Origin: Bradyrhizobium manausense
Lineage (GTDB): Bacteria > Pseudomonadota > Alphaproteobacteria > Rhizobiales > Xanthobacteraceae
Direction: 5' to 3'
DNA length: 54,245 nucleotides
Assembly: GCF_001440035.1 (NCBI RefSeq)
Contig: NZ_LJYG01000085.1
Location: forward strand, 142,779-197,023
The notes beneath the pieces are model-generated. The model made no database searches. It had not been told where the DNA came from and saw nothing but the letters and a program-made list of their open reading frames with translations. Position numbers and translations under genes: made by a program. Every line of letters starts with the position of its first letter. Position 1 is the first letter of the stretch. This document shows positions 25,194 through 34,712 of the stretch, in pieces.

Positions 25194-26278
25194 AGATCGC
25201 AGTTCTGGGTGGGGGAAACGGCTCTTTCGCGGCCGCGGGCGATTTTGCTCTGTCGGGGCATCAGGTCCGGCTCTGGCGTCGCGACGCAGCGCAGGTCGAC
25301 GCACACCGTGCCGCGGGATCTCGCATCCTGGTGAAGGATCACAATGGCCGCCACGACGTGAAGTTGGCGCTGGTGACTACCGACATCGCCGAAGCCGTCA
25401 ATAGCGTCGATCTGATCCTGTGTCCCGCCCCCGCATTCGCTCAGCCGGATATCGCCCGGCTCCTTGCGCCGCATCTGCGTGACGGCCAGGTGGTGTTCCT
25501 GCCACCCGGGACATTCGGCTCGATGATCTTCGCGCAAGCCGCACAGGAGGCTGGCAATCGCGCCAAAGCGAGCTTCGCCGAAACCGGCACACTGCCCTGG
25601 CTCACCCGCAAGCACGGACCATTCGAAGTCGCGATCACCATTCGCGCCAAGCGGCTGCCGGTCGGCGTATTCCCTCTCGATCGGGCCCCGCATGCGCTTG
25701 AGATCATCGGCCGCGCCTTCCCTGACGTGATCGAGCCATGCGGTGATGCGCTCTCCGGCGCGCTGATGAATGCGGGCTGCATCATTCATCCACCTTTGAT
25801 TGTCATGAACGCGGGCCCGATCGAGCATTTCGAGCGTTGGGACATCCACAAGGAGGGCACCCAAGCCGCGATCCGGCGCGTGACTGACGCGCTCGACGCC
25901 GAGCGGATTGCCGTGCGCGAGGCGCTAGGATATCGCGCCCCGCATTTTCCCCTCGCTCATCACTACGCGCGGGAAGGCGAGATCTGGATGTATGGCCGCG
26001 GCTCGCATGACCGGCTGACTGATTCCGGCGACTGGCGCGAGCAGATCGTGCTGACCGATCACCGCTACATGCGCGAGGATTTGCGGCTGGGGCTCTCGCT
26101 GCTGGTGTCCGTCGCGGGGGTTGCGGCGGTCGCCACGCCGCTTGCCAAGGCATTCCTGGCTATCGGCGGCGCCATCTGCGGCGAGGATTTTACGCAAGGC
26201 GGCCGAACATTGCAGACCTTGGGGCTTGGCAAGCTGCACAGAAGTGAATTGCAGACGCTGCTTCGTGAAGGATTCTAG
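25190..26278 (+). CDS. NAD/NADP octopine/nopaline dehydrogenase family protein
   Basis: This 362-aa protein has an N-terminal Rossmann domain (AVLGGGNGSFAAAGDFALSG) and the opine-dehydrogenase C-terminal signature NAGCIIHPPL with conserved Asn and His. Opine dehydrogenases link an amino acid to a keto acid through reductive N-alkylation, or run in reverse to split such a secondary amine. The start is TTG with AAGGAG directly upstream, overlapping the previous stop. Its place between an acyl-CoA ligase and a hydroxyacyl-CoA dehydrogenase suggests a substrate with a C-N bond, which is unusual in a beta-oxidation-like operon. Confidence 0.88.
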   Translation: MKIAVLGGGNGSFAAAGDFALSGHQVRLWRRDAAQVDAHRAAGSRILVKDHNGRHDVKLALVTTDIAEAVNSVDLILCPAPAFAQPDIARLLAPHLRDGQVVFLPPGTFGSMIFAQAAQEAGNRAKASFAETGTLPWLTRKHGPFEVAITIRAKRLPVGVFPLDRAPHALEIIGRAFPDVIEPCGDALSGALMNAGCIIHPPLIVMNAGPIEHFERWDIHKEGTQAAIRRVTDALDAERIAVREALGYRAPHFPLAHHYAREGEIWMYGRGSHDRLTDSGDWREQIVLTDHRYMREDLRLGLSLLVSVAGVAAVATPLAKAFLAIGGAICGEDFTQGGRTLQTLGLGKLHRSELQTLLREGF

Positions 26279-26281
26279 CCG

Positions 26282-27274
26282 ATGAGCAGCCGCGCCAAGA
26301 TTGCCTGTCTGGGAGCCGGTCGCATGGGACGCGGTATTGCCGTCGCGTTTGCCTATGCGGGCCACACGGTCACGATGATCGACATCAAGGCCCGCTCGGC
26401 AGAGGAGTTTGCCAGGCTGGAAGCTGACGCACTCGACGAGATCAGAAAGACGTTTGCCAGCCTGTCCAAGCTGGGACTGCTGACCGAGGCGGACGTTGAT
26501 CCGCTGATCGCGCGGGTCTCGGTGGTACCGGCCAGCCGGAGCGGCCCTGCCCTTTCCGAGGCGGGAATCATTTTCGAAGGGGTTCCTGAGATCGTCGAGC
26601 TCAAGCGCGAAGTGCTGGGGGCGGCTTCAAAGCAGGTCGGCCCGGACACAATCATCGCATCGACGACGTCAACCATCCTCGTCGACGAACTGTCGGATGC
26701 CATCGTGAATCCACGCCGCTTCCTCAACGTGCACTGGCTAAATCCAGCCTATCTGATCCCGCTGGTAGAGGTATCGCCCGGCAAGACCACCGATCCCGCT
26801 ATTGTAGACGAGGTCAAAACCTTGCTCGAAGGCATCGGCAAGGTGCCGGTGGTCTGTGCGGCGACGCCCGGCTTCATCGTTCCGCGCATCCAGGCGCTGG
26901 CCATGAACGAAGCCGCCCGAATGGTCGAGGAAGGCGTCGCGAGCGCCGAAGAAATCGACAAGGCGATCCGCTATGGTTTCGGCTTTCGCTATGCCGTGCT
27001 CGGGTTGCTCGAGTTCATCGACTGGGGCGGTGGCGATATTCTGTACTACGCCAGTCGATATCTCGAAGGCGCGCTCGGCAGCGACCGCTATCGCGCGCCA
27101 GAGGTCATTTCGCGCAACATGCGTGAAGGCCGGATCGGCCTGCGCACCGGTGCAGGCTTCCTCGATTATTCAGGGATGGACGTAGACGCATATCGCGCAA
27201 AACGGCTCCAGGCCATGGTCGACCTGCTCCGGCATTTCGACCTGGCTCGTCCGCCTGTGCTCGACCGCAACTAG
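26282..27274 (+). CDS. 3-hydroxyacyl-CoA dehydrogenase family protein
   Basis: This 330-aa NAD-dependent dehydrogenase has the fingerprint GAGRMGRGIA, the catalytic histidine motif NVHWLNPAYLIPLVEV and a C-terminal helical domain (TPGFIVPRIQALAMNEAARM). The motif HWLNPAY is close to the HFxNPP of true 3-hydroxyacyl-CoA dehydrogenases. It would oxidise a 3-hydroxyacyl-CoA to the 3-oxo form. It is the last gene of the operon that starts at 21549 and converges on the NicX-like gene with a 4-bp CTAG overlap of stop codons. Confidence 0.9.
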   Translation: MSSRAKIACLGAGRMGRGIAVAFAYAGHTVTMIDIKARSAEEFARLEADALDEIRKTFASLSKLGLLTEADVDPLIARVSVVPASRSGPALSEAGIIFEGVPEIVELKREVLGAASKQVGPDTIIASTTSTILVDELSDAIVNPRRFLNVHWLNPAYLIPLVEVSPGKTTDPAIVDEVKTLLEGIGKVPVVCAATPGFIVPRIQALAMNEAARMVEEGVASAEEIDKAIRYGFGFRYAVLGLLEFIDWGGGDILYYASRYLEGALGSDRYRAPEVISRNMREGRIGLRTGAGFLDYSGMDVDAYRAKRLQAMVDLLRHFDLARPPVLDRN

Positions 27275-28317
27275 CCGAAGACGTCCTGAAGGACACCCTC
27301 CAGAACGACCGCGACGCCATCGAGCTCGATGGTCGTTCCCATCATCGGCAAGTCGAAATGGCCTGCAGTGTAACGTCCGGCGAATTCGTTCGCGCCGGTC
27401 GAGAACAGGAAGTTGCCCGAGACGGCGCGGATCTCCGTGCCATTGGTGTCACGCTGGTCGTACATCGAGAGGGCCTCGTAGCGCGCAGCCGGATTCATGC
27501 CGAAGCCGACATGCGACACGGCATAGGCCTCCCGATCCCCCCAGGCGGCGAGATAGGCGCGCATCAGCGCGGCATCGGTGCCCTCGCCCTCCAGCTCGAC
27601 GACGTAATCGTCCTTCAAGGTCATTTTGACCGGCGACGTCAAATAGCGCTTGAAGGTGAGGTTGATATCGCCGGGCGCCATGACCAGCGTGCCGTTGATC
27701 GTCCCGCTCTTCGGAAAGCTCACAACGATGCCGCCTGGCCAATGCGCCAGCGTACCCGGCTTGTCCGTCCACCCCCAGACGCCGACCGTGGAAGCGCCCA
27801 CCATGTCCACATCGAGCGCCGTGCCGGCTTTAGAGGTGACCCGCATTCGCTTAGTTCCCCGCAGCATCTTTGCGGCCGCACGAACGCGCTTCTCGAGCGC
27901 GGGGTCCGGCACCATCCGCTCCAGCGCCTCGGGATGCTCGTTGGAGATCACCAGGATGCGCGCGCCGGCCTTCAGGATTTCCGGTGTTTCCACCGCGTGC
28001 ATGAGGCCCTCTATTGTGCAGTCCACCACGAAGCCAGCCTGCTGGAGCGCGCTGATGACAGGACCCAACCGCTGGATCGCCTCGCTCGCCCCCGTCGAGC
28101 GAACCGGAACGACATTTCGATTGCGCGGCGTCGGCATCACGACATGAAAAGGCCGCGCGCCCATCCGCAACAGCGCCAGCTCCGCCAAATGCACGTTCAA
28201 TGCCCGCGACTGAGTTTCCGAGAGGATCGCCGCGGTGTCGCCGGACTTGACGGCGCAACGCTCAAAGATCTCGCAAAATGCGTCGATCCATTTTGCCTCG
28301 ATGCGATCAGCCAGCAT
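27271..28317 (-). CDS. NicX-like ring-cleaving dioxygenase (2,5-dihydroxypyridine 5,6-dioxygenase family)
   Basis: This 348-aa protein resembles NicX of Pseudomonas putida along its length (for example TDKPGTLAHWPGGI, GNFLFSTG and SHVGFG). The mononuclear iron ligands of NicX correspond here to His269 (SHVGFG), His320 and Asp322 (GHFDLP), so the metal site looks intact. NicX opens 2,5-dihydroxypyridine to N-formylmaleamate. The same fold is also labelled M29-like aminopeptidase in annotations. It has GGGAG before the ATG. It is the last gene of an operon that also encodes an importer and an IlvD-type dehydratase, so its substrate is probably derived from the imported compound. Confidence 0.83.
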   Translation of the reverse strand: MLADRIEAKWIDAFCEIFERCAVKSGDTAAILSETQSRALNVHLAELALLRMGARPFHVVMPTPRNRNVVPVRSTGASEAIQRLGPVISALQQAGFVVDCTIEGLMHAVETPEILKAGARILVISNEHPEALERMVPDPALEKRVRAAAKMLRGTKRMRVTSKAGTALDVDMVGASTVGVWGWTDKPGTLAHWPGGIVVSFPKSGTINGTLVMAPGDINLTFKRYLTSPVKMTLKDDYVVELEGEGTDAALMRAYLAAWGDREAYAVSHVGFGMNPAARYEALSMYDQRDTNGTEIRAVSGNFLFSTGANEFAGRYTAGHFDLPMMGTTIELDGVAVVLEGVLQDVFG

Positions 28318-28354
28318 GGTTCACTCCCGGTCTTCTGGTTTCTTTTTCGTCAGG

Positions 28355-29122
28355 TCACGCTTCGGGGAAGCCTCGCAAGAGATACGACCGTACCGCACCC
28401 AACAACGCGTTGAGGATCAACCCAAGCAATGAGATGGTGATCAGCGGCACGAACATGTCAACGGCCTGAAATGTTCGCGCTGCCGTGACAAGCGCATGGC
28501 CAAGCCCGTCCGTCGACGTGATCATCTCGGCCAGAAACACCACGATGCAGGAAATGACAAGGCCTATCCGGCATCCAGTCAGGATCGCCGGCATCGCCGC
28601 CGGCAAAACGACTTTGAACAGGATCTCATAGCGCGGCGTTCCTGCCGCCATGGCCGACCAGATAAGCTTTTGCTCCACCGTCGACGCCCCGTAATAGGTG
28701 GAAAGCAAGATCGGAAAGAGGGCGTCCGCAGTCACCAGCGTGATCTTCGATCCGTGACCGAAGCCAAGCAACAGTAGTAGCGCTGGATAGAGCGCGACCT
28801 TCGGCAATGGCGCAAGCACCCGCACGATCGGCCGAACCAAGGCGTTCATCGCGGGACTGGCAGCAGCTGCAATCCCAATGCTGACGCCGAGCACGACTGC
28901 AATAGCAAATCCGGCGAACAACCGGACCACGGTCGCCGCGATTTCCTGCTGAAAAGTCCAGGTCTCAAGCTGCTGGACCAGTCGGCCGAAGACCAAACCT
29001 GGCGGCGGCAGCAACACGGCGGGCGCGACGCCGAACGACACCAAACCTTGCCAGAGCGCGATCACGAGCACGATTGGTGCGACCCCCAAGAGGATGTTCG
29101 TTGAGAGGAAACGCGACATCAT
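28355..29122 (-). CDS. NitT/TauT-family ABC transporter permease (second)
   Basis: This 255-aa integral membrane protein has about six hydrophobic helices and the EAA-loop region AMAAGTPRYEILFKVVLPAA typical of SsuC/TauC permeases. Together with the permease at 29119 and the ATPase at 29901 it would form a heteromeric importer. The start overlaps the previous gene by 4 bp and the NicX-like gene follows after 37 bp. Confidence 0.92.
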   Translation of the reverse strand: MMSRFLSTNILLGVAPIVLVIALWQGLVSFGVAPAVLLPPPGLVFGRLVQQLETWTFQQEIAATVVRLFAGFAIAVVLGVSIGIAAAASPAMNALVRPIVRVLAPLPKVALYPALLLLLGFGHGSKITLVTADALFPILLSTYYGASTVEQKLIWSAMAAGTPRYEILFKVVLPAAMPAILTGCRIGLVISCIVVFLAEMITSTDGLGHALVTAARTFQAVDMFVPLITISLLGLILNALLGAVRSYLLRGFPEA

Positions 29123-29904
29123 GAGAAGCTCAGCGGCAAGTCGAACTGAGGCTCGGACCAGCGCACAAGCCTTGCGCGGACGCGCTCGAAGACCGCATCA
29201 AGGCAGATGCCCATCGCGCCGACGATGATGATCATCGCATAGACCGTGTCGTATTGGCCCATATCGAGCGCGTTGAACAGGATATTGCCGGCGCCCGATT
29301 GGCGCGCGATCATCTCGCTGGTAATCATGGTAATCAGCGCAAGCACCAGGCCAGTGCGGCATCCAGTCAGAATCTCAGGCAGCGCTGCGGGCAGCACAAT
29401 CCGGACCAAGCGCTGCAACGGCGAAAGTCCCATCGCCGCACCCGACCACAGCATCTTCTCTTCCACGGCCTTCGCCCCCTCAAAGCTGTGATAGATCACC
29501 GGCAGGCTGACGCCGAGAAAGATCACCAGGGTTTTGGTGATGTCACCGACACCGAGCCACAGCATGATGATCGGCATCAAGGCCGCTTTCGGCACCGGAT
29601 AGATTACCATCAGCAGTGGATTAAAAAAGGCTGCGACGGCCCGGCTACGGCCCATCAACAGGCCTAGGGGCATCGAGACCAGTACCGCGATGCTGAACCC
29701 GATCGCCATGCGACGGAGCGAGGCCAGGATATTGATCAGGGATTCCCTGTCGCCGAGGATATCCGGGATTGCGCGGATCGCCTCGATCGCCGTTGGAAAG
29801 CTGTCGCTCTTCAGCACAAGCGAGGCAACCTGCCACACTGCCAGCAATCCGATGCAGGCCAGGGCCGGCGCAGCACGTTTGGCCATGGTAGTCGAGGAGA
29901 TCAC
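29119..29904 (-). CDS. NitT/TauT-family ABC transporter permease (first)
   Basis: This 261-aa SsuC/TauC-type permease has several transmembrane helices and the EAA loop GAAMGLSPLQRLVRIVLPAA. It overlaps the ATPase gene upstream and the second permease downstream by 4 bp each, so all three are co-translated. Two different permease genes, rather than one forming a homodimer, is a less common arrangement in this family. Confidence 0.92.
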   Translation of the reverse strand: MISSTTMAKRAAPALACIGLLAVWQVASLVLKSDSFPTAIEAIRAIPDILGDRESLINILASLRRMAIGFSIAVLVSMPLGLLMGRSRAVAAFFNPLLMVIYPVPKAALMPIIMLWLGVGDITKTLVIFLGVSLPVIYHSFEGAKAVEEKMLWSGAAMGLSPLQRLVRIVLPAALPEILTGCRTGLVLALITMITSEMIARQSGAGNILFNALDMGQYDTVYAMIIIVGAMGICLDAVFERVRARLVRWSEPQFDLPLSFS

Positions 29905-30767
29905 GAGGGCGAGCCGGCTTCGTCGCTTTCGTCGAACATGCGTTCGATGTCAACGACGTATTTCTGATAGCGCGGATCGAGCAACAGCTCGTTGCGGCGC
30001 CGCGGTCGTGGCAGGTCGATATCGATGACTTGCCGGATGCGGCCGGGAGACTTCGACATCATCACGACCTTATCCGAGAGAAAGACGGCTTCATCGACCG
30101 AGTGGGTGACAAACAGCACCGTCTTGCGGTCGCGCTCCCAGATATTGAGGAGATCATTCTGCAGGCGCGTACGCGTATGCGCATCAAGTGCACCGAACGG
30201 CTCGTCCATCAACAGGACTTCCGGATGATAGGCCAGCGTCCGGGCCAGCGCGACGCGCTGCTTCATACCGCCCGACAGCTCCTTCGGGTAAAAGTTCTCA
30301 TAGCCCTTGAGGCCGACCATTTCGATCAGCGCGCGGCTCTGCGCTTCGGCTTCGTTGGTTCGCACGCCCTGCTGGCGCGGCCCATACATCACGTTGCCGA
30401 GAACGGTCTTCCACGGAAACAGCGCGAACTCCTGGAAGACCGGTCCACGATCCGGACCCGGGCCCGTGATTGCCTGTCCTTTCATCTTCGCCGCGCCGCT
30501 ACTTGGGTTGACGAAACCACCGACGATGTAAAGCAGCGTCGACTTGCCACAGCCGGAGGGACCAAGGATGGAGACGAATGCACCTTCGTCAATCGTCAGG
30601 GAGATGTCCGATAGCGCCAAATGATCCTTGCGCGCCGAGGTCTGGAAAACCTGGGAGACGCGTTCGATCTCGATGATCGCACAAGCCGGTTGCTGTAACG
30701 TCACCGGTCTCACCCATTCGCTCAATCTTGAAGGCACTACCTTCATCCCGCCTCTCGCCTCACTCAC
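29901..30767 (-). CDS. NitT/TauT-family ABC transporter ATP-binding protein
   Basis: This 288-aa ATPase has Walker A GPSGCGKST, signature LSGGMKQRVALART, Walker B VLLMDEPFGALD and the H-loop FVTHSVDEA, all typical of SsuB/TauB/NrtD proteins. Its N-terminus has about 30 extra residues and could begin at a later methionine (MKVVPSRLS). It energises the import system formed by the two permeases and the binding protein at 32612. It lies 72 bp downstream of the IlvD-type gene. Confidence 0.93.
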   Translation of the reverse strand: MSEARGGMKVVPSRLSEWVRPVTLQQPACAIIEIERVSQVFQTSARKDHLALSDISLTIDEGAFVSILGPSGCGKSTLLYIVGGFVNPSSGAAKMKGQAITGPGPDRGPVFQEFALFPWKTVLGNVMYGPRQQGVRTNEAEAQSRALIEMVGLKGYENFYPKELSGGMKQRVALARTLAYHPEVLLMDEPFGALDAHTRTRLQNDLLNIWERDRKTVLFVTHSVDEAVFLSDKVVMMSKSPGRIRQVIDIDLPRPRRRNELLLDPRYQKYVVDIERMFDESDEAGSPS

Positions 30768-30839
30768 GCGCGAACGTCACGCAGCCGATCTGCCGGATGG
30801 CCTTCACCAGCGGAACGAGCTTAGCAAGAAACTTGCCAC

Positions 30840-32534
30840 TCAGTCGAACCACGGCCACTCCACCGGGCCCTCATGCGTGACTGCTCCGTCCGGGGCCTGA
30901 CCGACCAGACGCGCATATTTTGCGAGCGCACCCGCGCGATGACGCGGCGGAGGTTGCTTCCAATCGCGTCGGCGTGCAGCGAGTTCCTGCTCATCGACTA
31001 GCAGGTCCATGCGGCGGCCAGCGGCATCAATCCGGATCTTGTCGCCGTCGCGGACCAGCGCCAGCGGGCCACCAACAAACGCTTCCGGCGAGACATACCC
31101 GATGCACATGCCGCGCGTGGCACCGGAAAACCGCCCATCCGTGATCAGGGCGACCTTCTCGCCCATGCCCTGGCCGTAGATCAGCGCAGTGACGCCGAGC
31201 ATCTCACGCATGCCGGGACCGCCGACCGGCCCCTCGTTGCGGATCACCAGGACCTCGCCGGCCGTGTAACTGCGGTCGCGAACCGCTTCGACACAAGCTT
31301 CCTCATCCTCGAAGACACGCGCCGCGCCCTCGAAGAGCTGGCTCTTCAGACCTGCAACCTTGATGACGGCGCCATCGGGACAGAGATTGCCCTTGAGCAC
31401 CGCAACGCCGCCGTCAGACATGATCGGCGCGCGGGCCGCGTAAACGACCTCCCCGTCGGGCGCATTGGCCGCGCCATTTTCTTCCGCGAGCCTACGTCCC
31501 GTGATCGTCAGGCAGCTGCCATCAATATGCCCGCTCTGGATCAATTCGCGGATTATCACGGCTGCACCACCGACGTCGTAAACATCCTTGGCGGTATGTT
31601 TGCCCCCTGGCCGCAAGTTTCCGATCAGGGGCGTCCTGGCAAAGACCTCGCCAACATCATCGATCGTGAAACGAATACCTGCCTCGTTCGCAATCGCCGG
31701 CAGATGCAGAGCGGCATTGGTCGATCCACCCGTCGCGGCGACGATCGCCGCGCCGTTCTCCAACGATTTCCGCGTCACGATGTCGCGCGGCAGCGGTCCA
31801 CCCCGCTCCAGCATTTCCATGATCAGCCGCCCGGCGCGACGCGAGATCTGCGCCCGCTCGGCATAGACGCCGGGCACCATCGAAACGTTGGGGATAGTCA
31901 AGCCCATCGCCTCCGACACCATCCCCATGGTGTTCGCAGTAAACTGGCCAGCGCAGGCACCAATGGTCGGCAGGCACGCGCGCTCGATCCGTTCGAGCGT
32001 CGCGGCGTCGATCTCTCCAGTCATAAAGCTGCCGACGGCTTCGTAGGAGTCGAGCACCGTCAGCGTCCGCCCGTCCACGCGGCCCGGCAACGAGCTGCCG
32101 CCATAAATGAAGATGGAAGGCACATTGCAACGAACCATGCCCATCATCACGCCCGGAAGCGTCTTGTCGCATCCGCCATACCCGATCAGTGCATCATAGG
32201 CGAGACCGTGGACGACAGCCTCAATCGAGTCGGCGATCAGCTCGCGCGAAAACAAGGAGAACTTCATCCCCTCGTGATTCATGCTGATCCCGTCGGACAC
32301 CGAGATGGTTGAGAATTCACGCGGCGTGCCGCCAGCCTCCTCGATCCCGGTCTTGGCGGCAGCCACTTGAAAGTCGTGGGTCATGTTGCAGGGCGTCTGC
32401 TCGCCCTTCATGCTGACAATGCCCACCATTGGCTTGGCGATGGCGGCATCATCCAGACCCATCGCGCGCATGAAGGCGCGATGCGGAGCGCGGTCGAGCC
32501 CGTCAGTGGTGATCCGTGATCGCAACTTCTTCAT
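30840..32534 (-). CDS. IlvD/Edd family dehydratase
   Basis: This 564-aa iron-sulfur dehydratase of the IlvD/Edd family has cluster-ligand regions GCDKTLPG and [16 protein letters not shown] and the metal/substrate motifs near [16 protein letters not shown]. Members include dihydroxyacid dehydratase and sugar-acid dehydratases. Here the gene lies inside an importer/dioxygenase operon, not with ilv genes, so a role on a polyhydroxylated catabolic intermediate is more likely than branched-chain biosynthesis. I chose MKKLRSR at 32534; an upstream ATG at 32567 is possible and neither has a strong ribosome site. Confidence 0.9.
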   Translation of the reverse strand: MKKLRSRITTDGLDRAPHRAFMRAMGLDDAAIAKPMVGIVSMKGEQTPCNMTHDFQVAAAKTGIEEAGGTPREFSTISVSDGISMNHEGMKFSLFSRELIADSIEAVVHGLAYDALIGYGGCDKTLPGVMMGMVRCNVPSIFIYGGSSLPGRVDGRTLTVLDSYEAVGSFMTGEIDAATLERIERACLPTIGACAGQFTANTMGMVSEAMGLTIPNVSMVPGVYAERAQISRRAGRLIMEMLERGGPLPRDIVTRKSLENGAAIVAATGGSTNAALHLPAIANEAGIRFTIDDVGEVFARTPLIGNLRPGGKHTAKDVYDVGGAAVIIRELIQSGHIDGSCLTITGRRLAEENGAANAPDGEVVYAARAPIMSDGGVAVLKGNLCPDGAVIKVAGLKSQLFEGAARVFEDEEACVEAVRDRSYTAGEVLVIRNEGPVGGPGMREMLGVTALIYGQGMGEKVALITDGRFSGATRGMCIGYVSPEAFVGGPLALVRDGDKIRIDAAGRRMDLLVDEQELAARRRDWKQPPPRHRAGALAKYARLVGQAPDGAVTHEGPVEWPWFD

Positions 32535-32611
32535 GCTTGCACTGTCTCGATGCACTGTCCCACACATGGCGGGACATTGCGACTTCGCTGATCCTGCAAA
32601 CGACCTCTGGC

Positions 32612-33595
32612 CTATTGCAGCGGCGCGACGATGGTCGCGTGCTTGAACTGCGCGACATCCAGTTTTGGCAGCATTCCTGTGTCCGCATAAATGTCCAGCA
32701 TCTTCTGAATTGCGGGGAAATTTGGCGCAGCGCCGGGATCGCGACCAAAATCATTGTCCTTGAGCAGGTAGGTCTCGAGCACCGGAATGGGCGCTTTCAG
32801 GACTTCATTGACGACCTTCAAGGTTTCTTCACGGTTCGCCAGTGCCTTCTTCATGCCTGAAGTGATATCGCGAACATAGGCCTTCACCAGGTCCGGATTC
32901 TTGTCGACGAAATCGGCGCGGCAGGCTTCCAAGATGTGCACGATGTTCGGCATGGCCTGCGACAGCGAGAACAGCTTTCTTGTGCCGCCCTTTGCCTCCG
33001 CACGTGCCGCAAACGGCTGGTTCATGTTGACCGCATCGACCCGGCCCTGGCGCAGCGCATCCTCGGAGACGGCAAAACCGACCTCGACCAGCTTGATGTC
33101 CTTGGCAGGATCAACCCCGTTCTGCTTCAAAAGCAGGTTGAACGGGCCTTGCGTGCCGCCGCCGATCACGGAAATGCCGACGGTCTTGCCCTTAAGGTCC
33201 GCAATCGTCTTGATCGGCGAGTCATCCATCACCGCCCAGTAGACCGAGAAGCCACCGGGCTTCTCGAAGACGTGCTGGGCCACGATGTAGGCCTTGAGGT
33301 TGCCGCCGACCACACCGTTGGCCAGCGACAGTGGCGCCTGCGTCGCACAATCGAGAGCGCCGGCCGCCAAAGCCTGCGTCATCGGTGCGGTGCCCTGAAA
33401 CTGGGTCCACTCGATGTTGTAGGTCTTGCCGATATCCGGGAATTCGGCCGGTCTTCGCATCATCCAGTATTTGGATTCCTCGGCCGGGATGGTCCAGCCC
33501 ACGCGGATCGTCTGCTGCGCCCATGAGGGGCTCGCGCCCGCGATCATGGCCGCCACAGTTCCTGCCGCCAGCATCCACCTCGAAACTGCCCGCAT
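32612..33595 (-). CDS. NMT1/TauA-type ABC substrate-binding protein
   Basis: This 327-aa periplasmic binding protein has a signal peptide ([20 protein letters not shown], cleavage near SWAQQ), then [20 protein letters not shown] and the NMT1-type core with [19 protein letters not shown]. This family delivers sulfonates, nitrate, pyrimidine precursors and small aromatic or heterocyclic compounds. The start at 33595 has GGAG 8 nt upstream. It is the first gene of the operon binding protein-dehydratase-ATPase-permease-permease-dioxygenase (33595 to 27271). An operator-like repeat lies 58 nt upstream. Confidence 0.92.
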   Translation of the reverse strand: MRAVSRWMLAAGTVAAMIAGASPSWAQQTIRVGWTIPAEESKYWMMRRPAEFPDIGKTYNIEWTQFQGTAPMTQALAAGALDCATQAPLSLANGVVGGNLKAYIVAQHVFEKPGGFSVYWAVMDDSPIKTIADLKGKTVGISVIGGGTQGPFNLLLKQNGVDPAKDIKLVEVGFAVSEDALRQGRVDAVNMNQPFAARAEAKGGTRKLFSLSQAMPNIVHILEACRADFVDKNPDLVKAYVRDITSGMKKALANREETLKVVNEVLKAPIPVLETYLLKDNDFGRDPGAAPNFPAIQKMLDIYADTGMLPKLDVAQFKHATIVAPLQ

Positions 33596-33653
33596 CGTGC
33601 CCACTCCGTTGCTCCGGCGCCGATGAGCGCCACCCAACCCGACCGATTCAAAT

Positions 33654-33669
33654 GTTTCATGGTTCAAAC
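33654..33669. promoter_or_regulatory. Putative MarR operator, copy D
   Basis: The sequence is GTTTCATGGTTCAAAC, inside a longer inverted repeat TGTTTC...TTCAAACA. It matches the B1 element at 11 of 16 positions. It lies in the divergent gap between the importer operon and the dehydrogenase at 33774. Confidence 0.4.
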
Positions 33670-33773
33670 AATCAGGCAAGCCATGCAAGCCGCCCCGGTT
33701 TCGCTGCGGAATGCGTCATGTATGGTTCGGCCAGGGTCGTGCGCCGCTGCGCTGCGGCAAGAGGAAGCAACCT

Positions 33774-34682
33774 ATGGCTGATGCGAGCAAGACAAACCCG
33801 CAACGCGTCGAAAGGCTCGGCTATCTGGGCCTGGGACTGATGGGAACGCCAATGACCCGTCGGCTGCTCAAAGCCGGCTTTCACGTCAGCGTCTGGAACC
33901 GTTCGGAGGGCAAGGTAGCACCGCTTGTCGAGGCTGGCGCCAATCGCGCGAGCACGCCGTGTGAACTATTGGCGAACTCCGACATCCTCTTCATGTGCGT
34001 GACGGATGCCGCTGCTGTCGAAGAGATAATCTTCGGGCCGGAGGGCCTTGCCGGGGCTCCCGGCGCAGGCAAGCTCGTGGTCGATTTCTCGTCGATCCAT
34101 CCTGACGCCGCTCGCGATCTTGCGGCGCGGTTGAAAGCTGCGAACGGCTCAAGCTGGATCGATGCGCCTGTGTCCGGCGGCACCAAGGGCGCCGAAGAGG
34201 GCACGCTTGCCATCATGGCGGGAGGAGAGGCTGAAGACATCGAGCGGGCAAGGCCCTATGTGCTGACCATGGCGCGCAGATTTACCCACATGGGTCCGAC
34301 CGGCGCCGGCCAGACCACGAAACTCTGCAACCAGGTGATCGTCGGATGCGCGATGGCCGTGCTTGCGGAGGCAACGCGCCTTGCCTCGAACGCCGGGATT
34401 GACGCGAGCAGGCTTCCCGAAGCACTCGCGGGCGGCTTTGCGGATTCGATCCCGCTTCAACTCTTTGTGCCGCGCATGGTCCGGGGCATTCACTCGCCAC
34501 CGCTCGGGCACATCGCGACGATGCTCAAGGACCTCGATACGGTCGCCGATGTCGCGCAGGCGACGTCGACGCCGGTGCCGATGGCGACGCTTGCCGGGCA
34601 GATCTTCAGGCTGGCCAAAGCGGCACGCGGTGCAGACGCGGACGCGCTCGAAATTTACAAGCTTTCGGCCATGGAACGTTGA
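33774..34682 (+). CDS. 3-hydroxyisobutyrate dehydrogenase-family NAD(P) oxidoreductase
   Basis: This 302-aa beta-hydroxyacid dehydrogenase has the N-terminal GYLGLGLMGTPM fingerprint, substrate-binding DAPVSGGTKGAEEG and the catalytic lysine region GAGQTTKLCNQVIV. It reduces or oxidises a short 3-hydroxy acid or semialdehyde, as glyoxylate/succinic-semialdehyde or tartronate-semialdehyde reductases do. The ATG at 33774 follows GAGGAAG. It stands alone on the plus strand, divergent from the importer operon, and probably handles a late C3-C4 product of the same pathway. Confidence 0.92.
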   Translation: MADASKTNPQRVERLGYLGLGLMGTPMTRRLLKAGFHVSVWNRSEGKVAPLVEAGANRASTPCELLANSDILFMCVTDAAAVEEIIFGPEGLAGAPGAGKLVVDFSSIHPDAARDLAARLKAANGSSWIDAPVSGGTKGAEEGTLAIMAGGEAEDIERARPYVLTMARRFTHMGPTGAGQTTKLCNQVIVGCAMAVLAEATRLASNAGIDASRLPEALAGGFADSIPLQLFVPRMVRGIHSPPLGHIATMLKDLDTVADVAQATSTPVPMATLAGQIFRLAKAARGADADALEIYKLSAMER

Positions 34683-34712
34683 ACTAATCCGCGTCCCTGA
34701 ATCGCACTACGG

